NCBI GenBank assembly: GCA_029948255.1
Contig: JALIZF010001476.1
Location: forward strand, 248,001 to 312,000
DNA from: Telmatactis stephensoni
Lineage: Eukaryota; Cnidaria; Anthozoa; Actiniaria; Isophelliidae
Direction of reading: 5' to 3'
DNA length: 64,000 bases
Under the pieces are notes generated by a model. The model was not told where the DNA came from. It worked only from the letters and a program-made list of their open reading frames with translations, and made no database searches. This document shows, piece by piece, positions 1-9,226 of the stretch. The position numbers were made by a program, and so were the translations under genes. Numbering within the stretch: position 1 is the stretch's first letter; the number at the start of each line of letters is the position of its first letter.

Positions 1-38
1 TGTTATCAATTTCATTTTTAATGTTTCCACTTTTCCAG

Positions 39-106
39 GCATGTGTGGTCAAGAGGAAATTTAAAAAAGCAGAAACTTTAATACAGCAAGCAATGGGACT
101 GGCTAG
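39..106 (+). CDS. APPBP2: APPBP2-like exon, TPR segment ACVVKRKFKKAE
   Basis: Acceptor ttccag precedes it and donor gtatca follows at 107. It codes for 22 residues plus two bases of an Arg codon completed by the next exon. The KRKFKKAE motif is highly conserved in the family. Confidence 0.85.
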
Positions 107-3100
107 GTATCAATATTTGTGTGACAATCATGCTGATATTATTCTGTTACTTCTTTCATTAGATGACATAATATCATATCACTTAGGGCCGTCGAAGATA
201 ATGTTTAGAAACAGTGGATTTACAATAAATATCTGCATTTAATCAAAGAAGTTAAACTCTTTGAATATGTACAGTAAAATGTCTGCACTGTTTTAAAAAA
301 ATCATGCTTCATTTTCATTTTTCTCTGCACTCTATGAGATGGGTGGCATGCTTTCCCATAAGCAGTAAGATTCACCTACATATGTGTTCCAGGTTTGAGT
401 GGACAGCAGCTTAAATTGAGTCAGTGATGGATCATGTGAACTAAGTTTGTTTGATGTGGTGTTCTCTACCATGCCACAAGAATTTTTTCTCTGGATTTAC
501 TCCGGTTTTTTCCTCCCCCAGCAAAAATCAACATGTGAGTTGCCGAGTGTTATAATGTAAAATATTTAATATGTGGAGTGACAGCCGAAGAACCATTACT
601 ACATGGTTCTCCTAAAAATATATTTTATAAAATTTTATCATTATTTACTTTTAGATGCCCTGCCACAAAAATCAATACTTAACAATTCAAATTTTAAAAG
701 TCCTTAACTTGCTTTTGTTATTAGATATTACTATGGTGAAGAGCATCCCAAGTTTGCTGACACCTTAGTTGACTATGGATTTTATTTATTAAATGTGGAC
801 TCCATTCAGCTGTCTGTAGATGTTTATACAGTAAGTTAAATGATTACGTGGTTGACATCTGATGATGGTGAAAAAAACTTCCCTCTTTTCTTCACAAAAA
901 GAGTAGTAATATTGGTTGAGAGTGAACAACCTTTTTCATAATATTAAATAGTATTATTGATAATTATAGAAAAGTAATTGATATTCTAGCTGCTTAACTG
1001 TAGATGGTTGTTCAATTCTAGACTTCACTTCAAATTAGAGGCAAAGTATTTGGCTGGCAAAATCTCCACGTAGCAACAGCACATGAAGACTTGGCATACG
1101 CCTTATATGTGCATGAGTATAGTTCAGGAAACTTTACTGTAGCAAAGTAAGTGTAGTATTGAATTTTTATTGGAAGCACCTGGGTATACGTACATTAGCT
1201 GCCACACCCACCTATACTGTTGACATATTTTGGTGATGATCATTTACTGTAATATAATATTTGACTTTTGTTTTGAATGCCGAATGCATTTTGGTAACAA
1301 CATATTCGTATTTTAGACCGAATGGTATCATCCATTGACTCTGAGCCAAATAATTCTGTCTTTTTTGTTTGTTTGTTTTTAGAGCAGTTTTATGGCTGTG
1401 AAAACATCCATTCAGTGCCATATAATGTACTGTGTTTTGTCTCAGCATTTTGATTAGATAGGGCATCAGTGATTAACATGCAATCAGGACACCGAGACAG
1501 CATGGTGCCGAGTATGGCACGGACTTTATGAAAGTCATACGCTACGAAGACTGCTCTAATTGTGTTCCGTAATTATATGCAGGTCAATAACGTCCCCAGC
1601 CCCCAGGTATCTGCTCACTACTTCCCCCATCTATTTTGTACATGTAGGTGTCAGGCAGAGTGTGCCATATCAATAGTTACAAAGCTTTTTCCAAAAGATC
1701 ATTTACTTCTGGCTTCTTCTAAACGAGTCAAAGGTACGCAGCATTACGTCACTGCATTCAAATGGCTTTCAATTGAGTGTTGTCCAATCACAGACAACAT
1801 TATATTCACACTTCATTTCTGTTAGGTTTTGTTCGGACTAATATCATGGAATAAATCGTGTATTTGGATTTTGCAGCGTTAATTTTAGAGGAAATTGCTA
1901 TCGACTGTCGAGATAAAAAAGAGGAAAGTAAAATACTCCAAGAAGCTCAGGAATTGCATTTGGCATCTCTAGAGCTTGCAAGGTACGTGTGTCACTTGGA
2001 TTAGCTGCTGCTTTGTCTTTAATGTGTTGCAAAGATCCTCAACCAGCTGTCTGCCAATCAAATATAAGTTATTTCTATTAGACTTAGAGTAATAGTGTGG
2101 GAGCGTAAACTGTATTTCCACTTCTTATTTTTTATTCTTTTTGCAGAAAAGCGTTTGGTGAGAATAATGTACAGACCGCAAAGCATTATGGTAACCTAGG
2201 CAGACTGTACCAGTCCATGCGACGATATAAGGTAAATATGACACTGCCATGTCATACTTGCTTGGTTCGACTTTGAAGATAACATATATGGCAAAAATCG
2301 GAATTTACTTCTGACGTGATGATATGACATCTCTTTCATCGATGGTGTAATCGCTGAGTCATGTGATCAAGTCACGCAATCAAACTGTAAACATCTCATA
2401 ACGCTTCTTCGGGGTGTTCGCATGTATGTATACGCTGTTCACGGCATTGGAAGTGTTAGTATGATAAAGCTAAATTTTGGTCAGAAAGTGAGCCTATTTT
2501 GCCTTATGTCGTCGTGTTTTTGATATGATTTACAGGAAGCAGAAGATATGCATAAAAGAGCCATAGCAATTAAAGAACGTATTCTAGGAAGTGAGGTAAA
2601 TGCTGATGTAACAAATATTTATCAATTAGATAGCATTTGCAGTCCTTATCCAATAGTCGGGTCATACATATTATTTAGTTATTTTCATCATCGTGTAAAA
2701 TATTTTTGTTTTCATGTTGTTTCGTTTTTCGTTGTTTGTGTTTCGTGTTTTTATCAGAAAAGTGGGCAACTGTTTTTTACCACTATGCAGGCATTTATTA
2801 ACCAGATGCAAAAGGGATATCGATAAATTAAAATTGTTTTTTTGTTGTATTTTAGGATTATGAGGTAGCATTATCACTTGGTCATCTTGCGTCGCTCTAT
2901 AATTATGACATGGAACGATATGACATGGCAGAAGAGCTGTATATCAGGTCTATTGCAATAGGTATGGTAGCTTGTATATTAGGTCTATTGCAATAGGTAT
3001 GGTAGCTTGTATATTAGGTCTATTGCAATAGGTATGGTAGCTTGTATATTAGGTCTATTGCAATAGGTATGGTAGCTTGTATATTAGGTCTATTGCTATA

Positions 3101-6100
3101 GGTATGGTAGCTTGTATATCAGGTCGATTGCAATAGGTATGGTAGCTTGTATATTAGGTCTATTGCTATAGGTATGGTAGCTTGTATATTAGGTCTATTG
3201 CTATAGGTATGGTAGCTTGTATATCAGGTCTATTGCAATAGGTATGGTAGCTTGTATGTTAGGTCTATTGCAATAGGTATGGTAGCTTGTATATCAGGTC
3301 TATTGCAATAGGTATGGTAGCTTGTATATTAGGTCTATTGCAATAGGTATGGTAGCTTGTATATTAGGTCTATTGCAATAGGTATGGTAGCTTGTATATT
3401 AGGTCTAAAGACTTTATTTAAACACGAATACTCTATCAAAGTTAAGTTAATATAATACAACTCAATTTTGGTCTACCTAGAGGTCGTATGTCAATAAAAA
3501 TTTCTACAAATATGATATATTATTAAAAAAATAGCAGAAAATTAAGGAAAAATGGAATAATAGAATAATAGGCGGCATATAATTAACAATTGTTGTTGGT
3601 GCAGAGGTCATATTGCTTAGCTTTCTTTTTGAAGCAGCTCAAAGAGCTAGCTCTTTTCAGTGAGTCAGGTAAGGAGTTCCATAATTTAGCCCCAGTGTAA
3701 TTGATGCAAAACTGTTTCTGTAAATATTAGTCCTCACTTTGGGGAGCTGAAAGTTATCACTTGGACAACGCAAATTATAGCATGTAGAACCAAGGTGGCT
3801 GGAAAACATTTCTTTCAAGTAGGGAGGGGTCAGGCCATTAACGATTTCATACATCATAATGGCCTTTTGTTGTGCCCGACATTCAGAAAGTGGTGACCAC
3901 CCTAGTTCTTTAAATACTTGGCTTGTACGAACACTGAGGTATGGAGCCCCGGTAATGATGCGCGCCGCTCGATTTTGTAATTTTTGTAATTTTTCAATTA
4001 ACACTTGGTCTATGCTGTCCCATACTAAGCAGCAGTAGTTGAAGTAAGGTTCAACTATTGACTTGTAGATTTTAATTAGATACTCTTGGCTTAGTATGGG
4101 TTTCATTTTCTTGAGCATCCCCAGATTTTTTGAAATTTTCTTTTTGATACTGTCAATATGGGATCGCCAAGTTAGGTTTTCGTCAATGGTGACTCCCAAA
4201 CATTTGGTTTCTGATGTTCGTTTTAGCTGTGTTTCTTTTACAGACAAAGATATGTCACTTTCGAGTGTGGCCAATCTTTGCCTCGAACCAATCAGCATGA
4301 ACTCAGATTTGAGAACGTTGAGAGTCAGCTTGTTGGCACAGAGCCAAGATGTTATATGCTCTAGATCATTAGAGATTTGTTGTTTCAACTCATGCATTCT
4401 GGTGTCAGAGAAGGTTAGGGTTGTATCGTCAGCGTAGAGTCGAGTTTTGCTAAAATCGAGGCAATTTGGGAGGTCATTTATATAAAAAAGGAACAATATT
4501 GGACCTAAAATTGTACCTTGCGGTACACCATACGAGACAACTCGAAAGTCAGACAGAACACCGTTAACAGAACATTGCTGGGTTCTATCCGATAGGTACG
4601 ATCTAAACCATTCTTTGGCACCAGAATCAAATCCGTAAAGGTCTAACTTCGACAGCAGAATATCATGGTCAACCGTGTCGAAAGCTTTTTTTAGATCCAG
4701 GAAAATAACGCCATTGACCATTTTCCTGTCGATGTTAAATGACCACTGATTTGTCATATCTAGAAGAGCAGTTAGAGTTGAATGTAAAGGCCTGAATCCA
4801 GATTGGTGTGAATAAAGTAAGTTATTTTCGGTAATATACGTCGCTACTTGATTATAGATTAGTTTTTCAAATAGGCGAGAGATTGTCGGGGTAACAGATA
4901 TAGGCCTATAATTATTTGGATCACTTTGCTCGCCTGATTTGAAAATTGGAGTAACTTTTGTAACTTTCCATTCATTTGGATAGCTATTGGTTTGAATAGA
5001 AAGATTAAACAGGTTACAAAGCGTGTCACAAATATAAGGAGCTGCGAGTTTCAAAAGGTAGTTGGAGATTCCATCGTGACCTGTTGCCTTATCGGTTTTA
5101 AGGTTTTCCAGTGTATTTTTGACTTCATTTACGCTCACGTTGCGAAGGGAAAATACTGATTTGACTTTGAGAAAGTCGCTGTGTACGAATGTACATTTTT
5201 CTGAATCTATTTTAGAGGCCAACGTTTCCGCAATACTGGTAAAATGAGTGTTTAAAGTGTTGGCAATGTTTTTCGAGTCTGCACAAGTCTCCGAGCTTGT
5301 ACTGGATTTCATTTCGGTGATGATTGTATTGTTGGATTTCTTGCCACGTAGGTCATTTATTGTTTTCCAGGTCATTTTGGAATCCCCTGAGTACTTACTT
5401 ATTCTTTCTCTGTAAAAGGCTCTCTTTGTTTTTAGAATTTGTGTATTGACACTATTTCTTTTTTGTCTATATTTAACCCAGTCATCTGTGTTATTATATT
5501 TCATTGCTTGTTTTTTGAGGAAATCTCTAGCTTGCATTTCGCTTTTGAGGTCAGAGGTTATCCATGGAGAGGGTTTATGGGTTATTCTAGTCGGCTCATC
5601 AATAATTTGAGATAATTGGTAAGCATCTAATAAATCAACGAGGCGCGATGTATGCGACTCAATTGGATTTGAGAGGAGGTTGCAATTAAGGTCCCCCAGG
5701 ACATAAAATTCTTTGTAGGCAGATGCCGCTTTCAAAAGAAATAACTCAAATTGATCAAAACATTCATTAGAGGATTTGGGAGGCCGATACCAAGTGGATA
5801 CTAGAAAAGGGCTAGAATTTGGTTGTCTTACTTCAAGAGATACCATTTCTAATTCATCTACTTCTAAGTCATGTTTTCTAGAAATGTTTAAATGGTTTTT
5901 GGCATAAATGCAAACGCCACCACCGTGACTATTTCTGTCATTTCGTAGACAAACATAGCCAGGTAATTGAATTTGAGAATCAGCTACATTATTATCTAGC
6001 TTTGTTTCATTTATGGCCAGAATATCGAAAGGTTCATCAAGGTCTATTGCAATAGGTATATATGGTAGCTTGTATATTAGGTCTATTGCAATAGGTATGG

Positions 6101-7938
6101 TAGCTTGTATATTAGGTCTATTGCAATAGGTATGGTAGCTTGTATATTACGTCTATTGCAATAGGTATGGTAGCTTGTATATCAGGTCGATTGCAATAGG
6201 TATGGTAGCTTGTATATTAGGTCGATTGCAATAGGTATGGTAGCTTGTATATCAGGTCGATTGCAATAGGTATGGTAGCTTGTATATTACGTCTATTGCT
6301 ATAGGTATGGTAGCTTGTATATCAGGTCTATTGCAATAGGTATGGTAGCTTGTATATTAGGTCGATTGCAATAGGTATGGTAGCTTGTATATTAGGTCTA
6401 TTGCAATAGGTATGGTAGCTTGTATATTAGGTCGATTGCAATAGGGATTGGAGCTTGCATATTGCTGGCCATGAAGAAATTGCATTTCTTTTAGTCGTTG
6501 CATGCAGTGACCGCTGATGACGGTATTGTCAGATATGTATCAGTTGCAAGGATTGCAGTGGAATACACTCCATACCCTTCCAATCGCTGCTGAACCTCTC
6601 ATTTATATGCCATAGATACAGGCAATTAATGGTTTCCACTGTCATAGTTTCAATGAAGACTTGAGTTTGTTCATTCGGTTCCTTCGGCTTTATAGCTCTC
6701 GCACGAGAATGATTCTGTGATGCGCTATGTTTCAACGTTTGATAAAATTAGCACGACACTTATCCACAGTCATCCTTTATTGTCTTTCAACATCCATCTG
6801 ACCCATTACTTAAATGTAACACAGAAATCAGCTTAGTCACCACTAGTACTATGTTTACAGTACTGACTGAAGCGTTTATTTTTCAAGGTCGAAAGCTATT
6901 TGGTGATGGATACAGTGGTCTTGAATATGATTACAGAGGTTTAATTAATCTATATGATTCCAGAGGTAGGTGGGAGTTTCTTGGATATTTAGTGAACTAT
7001 TAGTTTTGGAAACTGTTAGTTTTGTGTTGATAGCATAGTAATTATTTCGTTGGTATTTTGTTCTGTTTCTGTAGACGTACTGCTGATGTTTTTGCTGTAA
7101 CTATTGCTTTTAATGTTGCTCCTTATTGATCCTTATTTGGACTATTTTTAGAACTTACTCCGGTTTCCTTCTGTTACTTCGAACGTAAACCGCGCGCTGG
7201 TAACAAGTGTATGGATAAATGGTAATACTAGTTACATTCAAAAGCTTAGCGTGTGAGTTCTAAAAATGACCAAGGGACACATCACGTGACGCGCATGTCT
7301 TACACTCGTGGCCTTGATTTAGTGTCAGTGTTTCGTTGTTGTGTAGATTTTGTTGTCATTCTTCTAAATGGTATGAAGCAAATCGCGAAAATACTCATTT
7401 CAGTAGACGGTTATACCCCCAATGAAAAAGGCAAAACTACAATAGATTCTGCAGTATTTCGGTTTACTTCAAACCTTCAGAATCCACTGTAGTTTTGCCT
7501 TTTTCACTGGGGGTATAGAAGCGTCCATGAAAATGGGTATTTCGCGATCTCGTTCATACTATTTTACATATAGGCGATGTTACACGAGACGATTTTTAAC
7601 GACGATTTTCCGCGCAACGTTGCAACAATTTGCAATATTTTGCGTTGCAAGTTTCTGACTTGGATTCAAAAACTCGCAACGCGTTTCTGAAGCGAAAATT
7701 GCAAGGAAAATCGCCTCGTGTAACACCGCCTGTAAACTGTCTGCTGGCCTTGTTCTTTTTTCTAAATGCATGGTATATTTCAGGTGATATTGCCGATGTA
7801 GAGAAGTACCATGCTATATTGTTACAATGGCGGGAGATTCGAGAACTTAATGTACATGGTAATGTTATGGAAAAGACTCTTGGAGACCCAAAGCCGACTG
7901 ACCAATTTATCGCCAGTTTTTTGACTGACTTGGGTTAA
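39..7938 (+). CDS. APPBP2: APPBP2-like TPR protein, C-terminal ten exons (partial gene)
   Basis: In animals APPBP2 (PAT1) is a TPR protein that acts as substrate receptor of CUL2-RING ubiquitin ligases. The joined exons 39-106, 725-830, 1022-1146, 1648-1733, 1877-1982, 2147-2231, 2536-2595, 2856-2961, 6888-6965 and 7784-7938 read through without a stop (975 nt, 324 residues plus TAA); every junction is GT-AG and the phases match. Landmarks shared with vertebrate APPBP2 as I know it: VKRKFKKAE, DTLxDYGFYLLNVDSI, HVATAHEDLAY, DHLLLASSKRVK, QTAKHYGNLGRLYQSMR, GHLASLYNYDM and GLEYDYRGLI. These form consecutive TPR helices. The human protein is about 585 residues, so the N-terminal half lies upstream of the window. 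The exon at 2856-2961 is followed by a minisatellite and a LINE, which enlarge its intron to 3.9 kb. The gene appears intact. Confidence 0.93.
725..830 (+). CDS. APPBP2: APPBP2-like exon, HPKFADTLVDYGFYLLNVDS
   Basis: Acceptor ttattag ends at 724 and donor gtaagt starts at 831. It codes for one TPR helix pair; the exon starts by finishing an Arg codon and ends in phase 0. Confidence 0.9.
1022..1146 (+). CDS. APPBP2: APPBP2-like exon, HVATAHEDLAYALYVHEYSS
   Basis: Acceptor ttctag ends at 1021 and donor gtaagt starts at 1147. It codes for the most recognisable APPBP2 block, and ends with two bases of a Lys codon. Confidence 0.92.
1648..1733 (+). CDS. APPBP2: APPBP2-like exon, DHLLLASSKRVK
   Basis: Acceptor catgtag ends at 1647 and donor gtacgc starts at 1734. 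The block KLFPKDHLLLASSKRVK is family-typical. An in-frame reading upstream of 1648 is intronic. Confidence 0.9.
1877..1982 (+). CDS. APPBP2: APPBP2-like exon, LILEEIAIDCRDK
   Basis: Acceptor ttgcag ends at 1876 and donor gtacgt starts at 1983. It continues the TPR superhelix (QEAQELHLASLELAR). Confidence 0.9.
2147..2231 (+). CDS. APPBP2: APPBP2-like exon, QTAKHYGNLGRLYQSMRRYK
   Basis: Acceptor ttttgcag ends at 2146 and donor gtaaat starts at 2232. It codes for a canonical TPR (HYGNLGRLY). Confidence 0.92.
2536..2595 (+). CDS. APPBP2: APPBP2-like exon, EAEDMHKRAIAIKERILGSE
   Basis: A 60-nt exon with acceptor tttacag ending at 2535 and donor gtaaat at 2596. It is phase 0 on both sides. Confidence 0.9.
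2856..2961 (+). CDS. APPBP2: APPBP2-like exon whose 3' end seeds the 35-bp minisatellite
   Basis: Acceptor ttttag ends at 2855 and the true donor gtatgg starts at 2962. It codes for YEVALSLGHLASLYNYDM and the following helix up to RSIAI. The last ~25 exon bases plus ~10 intron bases make up the unit of the tandem array that follows directly, so copies of this exon end and its donor are repeated along the intron. Confidence 0.9.
2962..3411 (+). repeat. 35-bp minisatellite, proximal array (13 copies)
   Basis: The unit begins ggtatggtagcttgtat and recurs at 2961, 2996, 3031 and so on to 3381 at exact 35-bp spacing. Variants are few: atcagg for attagg, and gctata for gcaata. Each unit contains the exon end caatag followed by gtatgg, a copy of the authentic 5' splice site of the upstream exon. 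The array stops abruptly at the LINE 3' end near 3412. Confidence 0.95.
3412..6041 (-). mobile_element. CR1/L2-like LINE, 5'-truncated, inserted in the minisatellite
   Basis: The same minisatellite lies on both sides, so this element split one array. The 3' end is at 3412 (the minus strand ends AATAAAGTCTTT); the 5' end is cut inside the endonuclease domain at about 6041. Both junctions carry aggtct, compatible with a target duplication but ambiguous inside a tandem repeat. The coding frame is open from the truncation point to 3657. The family is assigned from the RT style (SGFRPLHSTLTALL, YADDTTL) and is inferred. Confidence 0.88.
3657..6041 (-). CDS. LINE endonuclease-reverse transcriptase ORF, 5'-truncated, with internal deletion
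   Basis: The ORF encodes an APE-type endonuclease fragment and a full reverse transcriptase for target-primed reverse transcription. The frame is open with no stop from the truncated edge (LDEPFDILAINETKLD, an endonuclease motif) to the TGA at 3657. In order it shows the endonuclease N half (GDLNCNL), an abrupt join at DEPTRITHKPSPWITSDL near 5570-5590, then the RT (NNYRPISV, LDLKKAFDTVDH, GVPQGTILGPILF, YADDTTL) and the usual C-terminal tail (NRAARIITGAP). Compared with related LINEs, the region between ITH and PWITSDL should hold the rest of the endonuclease, so an in-frame deletion is likely. The RT core residues are intact. Confidence 0.85.
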   Translation of the reverse strand, partial: LDEPFDILAINETKLDNNVADSQIQLPGYVCLRNDRNSHGGGVCIYAKNHLNISRKHDLEVDELEMVSLEVRQPNSSPFLVSTWYRPPKSSNECFDQFELFLLKAASAYKEFYVLGDLNCNLLSNPIESHTSRLVDLLDAYQLSQIIDEPTRITHKPSPWITSDLKSEMQARDFLKKQAMKYNNTDDWVKYRQKRNSVNTQILKTKRAFYRERISKYSGDSKMTWKTINDLRGKKSNNTIITEMKSSTSSETCADSKNIANTLNTHFTSIAETLASKIDSEKCTFVHSDFLKVKSVFSLRNVSVNEVKNTLENLKTDKATGHDGISNYLLKLAAPYICDTLCNLFNLSIQTNSYPNEWKVTKVTPIFKSGEQSDPNNYRPISVTPTISRLFEKLIYNQVATYITENNLLYSHQSGFRPLHSTLTALLDMTNQWSFNIDRKMVNGVIFLDLKKAFDTVDHDILLSKLDLYGFDSGAKEWFRSYLSDRTQQCSVNGVLSDFRVVSYGVPQGTILGPILFLFYINDLPNCLDFSKTRLYADDTTLTFSDTRMHELKQQISNDLEHITSWLCANKLTLNVLKSEFMLIGSRQRLATLESDISLSVKETQLKRTSETKCLGVTIDENLTWRSHIDSIKKKISKNLGMLKKMKPILSQEYLIKIYKSIVEPYFNYCCLVWDSIDQVLIEKLQKLQNRAARIITGAPYLSVRTSQVFKELGWSPLSECRAQQKAIMMYEIVNGLTPPYLKEMFSSHLGSTCYNLRCPSDNFQLPKVRTNIYRNSFASITLGLNYGTPYLTH
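6042..6455 (+). repeat. 35-bp minisatellite, distal array (about 11 copies)
   Basis: Same unit and phase as the proximal array. The first copy has a 4-bp tata insertion (ggtatatatggtag) and the last one decays (gggattggagcttg near 6445). Variants attacg and gtcgattg are enriched here compared with the proximal array. Confidence 0.93.
6888..6965 (+). CDS. APPBP2: APPBP2-like exon, GYSGLEYDYRGLINLYDS
   Basis: Acceptor ttttcaag ends at 6887 and donor gtaggt starts at 6966. The first two bases complete the Gly codon begun at 2961, which confirms that the splice bridges the minisatellite and LINE. Confidence 0.92.
7371..7559. mobile_element. Fold-back (palindromic) MITE in the last APPBP2-like intron
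   Basis: Two arms of about 85 bp are imperfect reverse complements over their whole length (atcgcgaaa, tatacccccaatgaaaaagg, ggcaaaactac against their complements), leaving a ~20-bp loop near 7460. No coding capacity. The long-hairpin form is typical of non-autonomous DNA elements. Confidence 0.8.
7573..7730. mobile_element. MITE with GGCG(A/G)TGTTACACGAG terminal inverted repeats
   Basis: The left end ggcgatgttacacgag and the right end ctcgtgtaacaccgcc are reverse complements except for one base, and the match continues inward (cgatttt). It lies 13 bp from the preceding fold-back element and ~50 bp before the last APPBP2-like exon. I see no clear target duplication. Confidence 0.75.
7784..7938 (+). 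CDS. APPBP2: APPBP2-like terminal exon
   Basis: Acceptor tttcag ends at 7783. It codes for GDIADVEKYHAILLQWREIR and the tail to ...FIASFLTDLG, then TAA. It matches the family C-terminus in length and pattern (the vertebrate tail also ends a few dozen residues after the YH.xL.xW motif). Confidence 0.9.
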
Positions 7939-8486
7939 CGAGTGACTTACCAAGAAGAACTAGTTTTTCATGTATTATATCTTTATAGTTAAATCTTTTC
8001 AACTCTTGTCTTGACATTATCTGGAGAAAACCTTCTTACTCTCATAATTTTAACAGTTTTTCACGAAAGACGTCCTAAAATATTCAGGTTTCATCGATTG
8101 TTGAAGTTGATATCTGTTGATGTCTCAGCGCTATCAGGACCTGCTGCTACAAAGTGCAACTACAGCAACAACAAAGAACCAACTTGAAGTAAATAAAGAA
8201 TGTTGTGTTAATGAAAATTTAGGCGTTGCGACATAGGCGAGGGTTTGCAAAAATATAAAAACACCATTTGCCTGTTTTTAAACATTTTCTCATTACAATG
8301 CAAGCCATAATAGTAAAGCAATTTATGATAAGTCCAAAAGGCAAACGCATTTAAAATATGAATAATTTGCATTTTTGCAGTTTGGAAAGTCGTATCGTAG
8401 TCTTGTATAAAGCATTAGCTCAAATTATGTAATATATATATATTTACAGAGTGCCGTTAGTGTATGTCATCTGTAATGTAAATAAA
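7939..8486 (+). promoter_or_regulatory. APPBP2: APPBP2-like 3' UTR with two AATAAA signals
   Basis: AATAAA occurs at 8192-8197 (inside aaataaagaatg) and again at 8481-8486. Either could end the transcript. No competing ORF. Confidence 0.6.
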
Positions 8487-9226
8487 AAACAGTTTCAACA
8501 GTCAGTTAATGTTATTCCTCTGCATAAAGGATTTAAACAAAATGGCTTTTTTTGCTTTTTGTTCTAATTTTGTTCTAATTTAGCCATTTTAGACGTTTGG
8601 TAAAGGGCAGGGCGCGATAATTGTGAAAGTAGCCTTTTTCCTGTTGGTTTTTAATGTGTCAACTTATCTTTTTATGAAAAGCATACAGGCGTCCTTCAAG
8701 GTGCAGTAGTATATATGATTCTGCAATTACACGTACACAATTACCGTTAAAATGGTTGATTTTTCCGTCAAACTAATATATCGGGAAAAGGTTTATCCTT
8801 GATCAGTTCCCTTGACTTTTGACCTAAAAAACAAACTTAATTTATAACGTTGCTAAGCTTTTACTTAAGTATTAAAAATTTTGTTTGGCAAATTGCGAAT
8901 ACGTCCGATTGCATTAAGGACAGCTGTACGTAACGTTTTAGACTTTACGATATTTTGTAGTTGCTTTCAATGTAATTGAATTTCATGCGGCTTTTGTGAG
9001 AGTTAAAATCTTTTTCATCAAAACGGAAAGCCAGTTTCGTTTTCTATAGCTTCAGCCTTGCAAATGGGTTGAAACTCGTAATTGCAATATTTTAATTGAA
9101 CTGAAACAAATAAACCAATTGCTATTGACTTTTCTTTTTCACGGTTTTTAAGTTCTTGCTTTTCTCCTTGATAGCGACTGCTTTATAGATCTAGTTATTT
9201 CAACATAGTTAATATTAACTATGATT
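8487..9226. other. Intergenic spacer between convergent genes
   Basis: AT-rich sequence between the APPBP2-like 3' end and the GPCR 3' end. The only structure seen is a 20-bp perfect palindrome CATAGTTAATATTAACTATG at 9204-9223, just past the GPCR stop codon. Confidence 0.6.

Noticed and set aside
2962..3411. Regular short repeats that might be taken for a CRISPR array
   Set aside because: Units are contiguous 35-mers with no unique spacers, in a eukaryotic intron; it is a minisatellite.
4096..4437. 113-residue plus-strand ORF inside the LINE
   Set aside because: Antisense shadow of the RT C-terminal region; no domain.
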